DNA of 7,865 bases from Deltaproteobacteria bacterium. Lineage in GTDB: Bacteria; Desulfobacterota; G020345765. The DNA lies in contig JAUWWP010000103.1 in NCBI GenBank assembly GCA_030616835.1, positions 1-7,865 on the forward strand, in the 5' to 3' direction. A program made the position numbers and the translations under genes. Within the stretch, counting starts at the first letter, position 1, and the number at the start of each line of letters is the position of its first letter. Shown one piece after another: positions 4,888 through 7,865 of this stretch. Under the pieces are notes generated by a model. That model had not been told where the DNA came from. It saw nothing but the letters and a program-made list of their open reading frames with translations, and did no database searches.

Positions 4888-6567
4888 CTAACTCCTGGGT
4901 ATTTTTATCGTAAATGTAGTCCCTTTATTCTTACGGCTTTCAACTTTTATCGTGCCTCGGTGCTCCTCGATTGCTCTATGGACAATAGAGAGCCCCAGCC
5001 CCAATCCAGCTTCCTTGGTAGTTATAAATGGAAGAAATATCTTATTTTTGATCCGGGATGGTATGCCATTCCCACTATCGGAGATTTTGACCTGCACACT
5101 TTCTCCTCCCGGAGCCCTGGTAGAGATGGTCAATGCCCCTCCCGATGGCATGGCGTCCAGGGCGTTGAGCGATAAATTCAAAAATGCCTGCCTCAACCTC
5201 TCCGGATCGGCCTCGAGAGGGGGAATCTGAGAGTAGCTCCTCTTAACCTCTATCTTTTGCTGGCCTATCCTGTGCTCTAAAAGTAAAATGGTCTCATCCA
5301 GAATCTTATTGATATCCATCATCTCAACCCTTGGCTCCTTGGGTCGGGAATAATCGAGAAGACGAGCCACCATCTTATTTATCCTTTCTATCTCCTCTTC
5401 GATAACCCTCTTGTCCTTTCCGTCACTCCCTCTGAGGGTGGAAATAAGCATCTTGATCGTGGTGAGGGGACTTCGAATCTCATGTGCCACCTCCGCAGCC
5501 ATCTCCCCCATAACCCCGAGCTTCTCCATCGCCCTTATCCTCTCCTCAAGCTCCATAATTCTTTCGTAGAGTCTTGCATTTTCAATGGCAATGGCTGAGA
5601 GGTCGGCAATGCTTTTAAGCAATTGAATCTCGCCTTTTGAGAATATATAGGGGGTTGATTTATATACATTAAGGACTCCAATCGCCTCCCCCTTAACCAT
5701 TAAAGGGACGGAAAGAAGGGAGCAAAGCCCTTCTCGACGGGCCAGGTCCAGATATTTATATCCCCTCTCCTTTCTAACATCTATCGAACTGAGCGGCCTT
5801 CTGGCCTTAACCACCCTGCCCACAAAGCTCTCTGATACCTTGAGGTTAGGCCTTTTAACATATTTCTGGGTGCCTCCATGGACGGCTTTTATCATAAGCT
5901 CTCTGCAAGTATCATCCAGAAGCATCAGGGAGCATAATTTGGTGCCCATTAAAAGAGCAGCCCTTCTTACAATTTGCTTCAAAACCTCTCCCAGATTGAG
6001 TGTCCCGGTTATGGACTTCCCCACATCAAAAAGAACAGCTAATTCCTCAGCCCTTCGCCTTACCGCATCAAATAGCTTGGCATTCTTTATAATCTGAGCT
6101 GATTGACTTGCCAGGCTCACTAAAAAGCCCAGATCCTCCTCACTAAAGGCATGAACCCGGAGAGAATTGACATTTATTACCCCAATCACCTCTTCCTCCA
6201 GGATCAGGGGCACTGCCAATTCGCTTCTAATATCTTCATCTATCTCTATATACCTTTTATTCCTGCTCACATCCGGGACTGAAAGCGGAACCCCCTTTTT
6301 AGCCACCCATCCGGTAATCCCCTCCCCAACTTTCAGGACGGTTTTGGCCCCGAGCCTTTGAGGATATCTTCGAGTGACCTCTATTTTTAATTTGTTGGTC
6401 TCTTTATCAATCAATAAAAGGGAGCCACTATTTGCCCGGGTGATCTTAATGGCCGCGTCGATGATCGAGCCCAATACCCTTCTTGGCTCCAAGCTAGAGG
6501 CGATAACCTTGCTCAGCTCGTAAAGGATCGAAACCCGGCTTTCATCAATTTTTTCTGCCCTGGGCAT
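4888..6567 (-). CDS. Soluble sensor histidine kinase with two GAF domains (NtrB-like partner)
   Basis: The 559-residue kinase has no membrane segment or signal peptide, so it should sense in the cytoplasm. GAF domain 1 spans about 20-165 (with GEGITGWVAK and ELAVPLILEEEVIGVINV) and GAF domain 2 about 175-335 (SLLSVPLMVKGEAIGVLNVY). A short coiled helix (335-350) leads to the HisKA dimerisation helix with H362 in AEVAHEIRSPLTTIK. The ATPase domain has the N box (NLSLNALDAMP, N468), the G1 box DSGNGIP (D497) and G2 box GLGLGL (521-526). It should autophosphorylate H362 and pass phosphate to D51 of the regulator, 3 bases downstream. Its ligand is unknown; GAF domains can bind small molecules, nucleotides or haem. 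The ATG at 6567 has AAAGGA upstream. It ends in TAG. Confidence 0.95.
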   Translation of the reverse strand: MPRAEKIDESRVSILYELSKVIASSLEPRRVLGSIIDAAIKITRANSGSLLLIDKETNKLKIEVTRRYPQRLGAKTVLKVGEGITGWVAKKGVPLSVPDVSRNKRYIEIDEDIRSELAVPLILEEEVIGVINVNSLRVHAFSEEDLGFLVSLASQSAQIIKNAKLFDAVRRRAEELAVLFDVGKSITGTLNLGEVLKQIVRRAALLMGTKLCSLMLLDDTCRELMIKAVHGGTQKYVKRPNLKVSESFVGRVVKARRPLSSIDVRKERGYKYLDLARREGLCSLLSVPLMVKGEAIGVLNVYKSTPYIFSKGEIQLLKSIADLSAIAIENARLYERIMELEERIRAMEKLGVMGEMAAEVAHEIRSPLTTIKMLISTLRGSDGKDKRVIEEEIERINKMVARLLDYSRPKEPRVEMMDINKILDETILLLEHRIGQQKIEVKRSYSQIPPLEADPERLRQAFLNLSLNALDAMPSGGALTISTRAPGGESVQVKISDSGNGIPSRIKNKIFLPFITTKEAGLGLGLSIVHRAIEEHRGTIKVESRKNKGTTFTIKIPRS

Positions 6568-6614
6568 CCTTAAACTTTCCTTTCCAGGTCGGAATCAAAC
6601 GGCGACTGAATGCC

Positions 6615-6643
6615 AATATGAGTTGATATTCTTAATATATCAA
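6615..6643 (-). promoter_or_regulatory. Candidate housekeeping promoter for the kinase-regulator operon
   Basis: On the minus strand, TTGATA (6643-6638, 5 of 6 to TTGACA) and CATATT (6620-6615, 4 of 6 to TATAAT) are separated by exactly 17 bases. The kinase ATG lies about 48 bases after the -10 element. This is a consensus match only. Confidence 0.4.
6623..6643. promoter_or_regulatory. Inverted repeat over the -35 and spacer (possible operator)
   Basis: TTGATAT (6623-6629) and ATATCAA (6637-6643) are perfect 7-base arms separated by 7 bases. The repeat covers the candidate -35 box and most of the spacer, where a repressor or autoregulator would block polymerase. The region is AT-rich, so chance is possible. 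Confidence 0.4.
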
Positions 6644-6663
6644 ATACATCCATTCCTTCCCTT

Positions 6664-7146
6664 TTATTCACCAAATTCCTGTAAAATCCGATGGTAAAAT
6701 ACCTCATCGATCCACATGCCGGCCTCGATCAGACGATCTAGCTCACGCCGCACTGAAGGTATCACTTTTCGGTCCCGAGCCTCGACAAGGACTCCAACCG
6801 TCCCCGTGACTGATAGGCCCCTTTCACGGGCAATACCCCGTCCCCGCTGGTTATCGAGTATTACGAGATCAGCCTTTTTCTCCAAAGCAAGGGCAATCAC
6901 CTCCTGCTCGCCGACTCCCAGATCTTCTGGAAGTCCTTTCAGAAACTGCTTCACCGCCTTCTGGAGCTGGAGCTTTTGGCTTTGTAGGAGAGCCTGAATC
7001 TCCTCCAGCTCCTTGCTGGGCTTCGCTCCCACCTCATCCATTACCGACGCTGGAATAATCACCTCCTCGTAAAGCTGGGTTAAGAGATCGATCCGACCGA
7101 TTTTAGCGAGCAAAATCAGCGGGCTGGTATTGCAAACAACTCTCAA
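6664..7146 (-). CDS. DUF3368 family PIN-domain toxin (putative ribonuclease)
   Basis: This 160-residue protein is a PIN-fold nuclease of the DUF3368 group. It opens with CNTSPLILLAKIGRIDLL (5-22), where the usual first aspartate is Asn6, as is common in this group. The middle has LGVGEQEVIALALE (76-89) with E80, and DLVILDNQRGRGIA (93-106) with D98. It ends with the family pattern TGTVGVLVEA and a C-terminal helix. By family it would be a metal-dependent RNase toxin held in check by its partner. It starts with TTG at 7146, overlapping the antitoxin stop by 4 bases (TTGA), with GGGGAAAG upstream. Its RNA target cannot be read from sequence. Confidence 0.88.
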   Translation of the reverse strand: MRVVCNTSPLILLAKIGRIDLLTQLYEEVIIPASVMDEVGAKPSKELEEIQALLQSQKLQLQKAVKQFLKGLPEDLGVGEQEVIALALEKKADLVILDNQRGRGIARERGLSVTGTVGVLVEARDRKVIPSVRRELDRLIEAGMWIDEVFYHRILQEFGE

Positions 7147-7424
7147 GAGGCTTTCCCCGCGCGTGTTCTCGCTTCCCGAATCTCACGTTCCAACTCCTCC
7201 AGAGAGTAATTGAACACTGGGATCCGGTATCGGCCCAGGTTATTTAGAAATCCGACACGATCCATCTCAGCCAATTCCGCAGCTCGACCTGAGGAGATAC
7301 GGCCCATTTCATACAGCTTGGCGGCCACCAAGAATCTAAGTTCCCGCTCGAGCTCCTCGGGTGTTTCTCCCAACGCCTCCGGCAGATCATCTGGGTATGT
7401 TATTTTCAAAGCTTTTGTATCCAT
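7143..7424 (-). CDS. UPF0175 family antitoxin (small HTH protein)
   Basis: This 93-residue protein matches the UPF0175 pattern: an N-terminal PDDLPEALGETPEELEREL helix, the hydrophobic FLVAAKLYEMGRISSGRAAE segment (31-50), a helix-turn-helix region through about residue 67, and the family ending RIPVFNYSLEELEREI. UPF0175 genes are regularly paired with DUF3368 PIN toxins, as here. It should neutralise the toxin and probably bind the operon promoter. The ATG at 7424 has a very strong ribosome site, GGGGAGGAGG, about 8 bases upstream, which would favour making more antitoxin than toxin. The toxin in contrast starts with TTG. Confidence 0.88.
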   Translation of the reverse strand: MDTKALKITYPDDLPEALGETPEELERELRFLVAAKLYEMGRISSGRAAELAEMDRVGFLNNLGRYRIPVFNYSLEELEREIREARTRAGKAS

Positions 7425-7531
7425 TGATCAAACCTCCTCCCCTAGGGCGAAAATGGGGTCAAACCTACAATTTACATTTAATTTTCTATCTCCTAAGCCT
7501 GTCGAAGGGCCATTATCCCTACCCTGGATAG

Positions 7532-7551
7532 CCGGGGCTTTCCAGCCCCGG
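7532..7551. repeat. GC hairpin with 8-bp stem upstream of the antitoxin gene
   Basis: CCGGGGCT (7532-7539) pairs with AGCCCCGG (7544-7551) across a TTCC loop. On the plus strand, TATTTT follows, a weak terminator shape; on the minus strand, CTATCC follows, so it would not terminate the upstream gene in its own direction. It lies in the candidate leader of the toxin-antitoxin transcript. Near it is AGCCTGTCGAAGGG (7497-7510), which resembles a common dispersed intergenic motif of environmental bacteria. Confidence 0.45.
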
Positions 7552-7587
7552 TATTTTAAAATAATAGGTGACTTTCATCTATTTCCA

Positions 7588-7616
7588 AGCATAATGAGAG
7601 TAAATAAATGCATCAA
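7588..7616 (-). promoter_or_regulatory. Candidate promoter for the toxin-antitoxin operon
   Basis: On the minus strand, TTGATG (7616-7611, 4 of 6) and TATGCT (7593-7588, 4 of 6, keeping TA--T) are separated by exactly 17 bases. It would give a leader of about 155 bases containing the hairpin at 7532-7551. This is a weak consensus match only. Confidence 0.3.
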
Positions 7617-7646
7617 GATTCAAGAACTGATCCCATTTCCCCTCTG

Positions 7647-7865
7647 TTAACCTTTTCGAATTCTGATACGCCCAGGTTCAACAATCGCTAATTTCCCAGG
7701 CAATTCTGAAACCATCCTATCTTGCTTCAGAAAGCCTTCGAGCAAGTTGAGGATAAAAAGAGCCGTTGCATCCCTTGGAATACCCACAACGATAAGTCCC
7801 GCATATTGGGCAGGTGGATAGTTGCGGATATCCGAAAAGTCGAAATCACCTGTCACTAAACACAA
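7647..7865 (-). CDS. DUF5615-like PIN-fold protein, C-terminal part (cut by right edge)
   Basis: The frame is open to the right edge and ends in TAA at 7647, so 73 codons, including the stop, are visible. The sequence LVTGDFDFSDIRNYPP, then AGLIVVGIPRDATA, then KLAIVEPGRIRIR matches the C-terminal half of DUF5615 (Mut7-C-like PIN) proteins, where DxDF holds acidic active-site residues. These proteins are normally about 110-120 residues long and form toxin-antitoxin pairs with DUF433 proteins encoded just upstream, here beyond the edge. The TTG at the very edge is only an in-frame codon, not a supported start. The nuclease role is by family resemblance. Confidence 0.75.
   Translation of the reverse strand: MCLVTGDFDFSDIRNYPPAQYAGLIVVGIPRDATALFILNLLEGFLKQDRMVSELPGKLAIVEPGRIRIRKG

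Noticed and set aside
6590..6620. Sigma-54-like TTGGCATTCAGTCGCC before the kinase.
   Set aside because: The GG and GC are 9 bases apart, not 10, and the -12 element reads TCGC; spacing is strict for sigma-54.
7210..7650. Plus-strand frame of 146 codons across the antitoxin and the spacer.
   Set aside because: It mirrors the antitoxin gene and the hairpin spacer; its peptide has no recognisable family features.

Overview
All confidently called genes lie on the minus strand, so gene order reads from high to low coordinates. The gene content suggests an anaerobic bacterium: a NuoE/NuoF-type (HydC/HydB-like) iron-sulfur/flavin pair, a Bacillus-like class I-alpha glutamine synthetase, a stand-alone ammonia-dependent NAD synthetase and an NtrC-family sigma-54 activator. 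The lineage cannot be fixed from the sequence; an uncultured anaerobe is plausible.

Right side (7865 to 6664): the C-terminal end of a DUF5615-like PIN-fold protein runs in from the right edge. A 222-base spacer with a hairpin and a candidate promoter follows, then a toxin-antitoxin pair: a UPF0175 antitoxin overlapping a DUF3368 PIN toxin by 4 bases.

Centre (6567 to 1210): a soluble histidine kinase (GAF-GAF-HisKA-HATPase) and its NtrC-type response regulator (REC-AAA+-Fis) lie 3 bases apart. After a 157-base spacer rich in inverted repeats come nadE and glnA, coupled through an ATGA overlap. The block looks like a nitrogen/ammonia module, but that is inference from position.

Left side (1209 to 1): a 306-base gene-free region precedes nuoE and a nuoF/hydB-like gene cut by the left edge. 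It contains a strong minus-strand match to a sigma-54 promoter (TGGCAT-N5-TTGC, with the GG-N10-GC spacing), and about 96 bases upstream of the predicted start a 14-bp perfect inverted repeat, where an enhancer site for an NtrC-type activator would lie. The nuo-like genes are clearly AT-richer than the rest. The most interesting hypothesis is that the redox operon is sigma-54 dependent, possibly under the activator encoded about 2.5 kb away.

No rRNA, tRNA, CRISPR array or intact insertion sequence was seen. No classical system that is wholly new was recognised.
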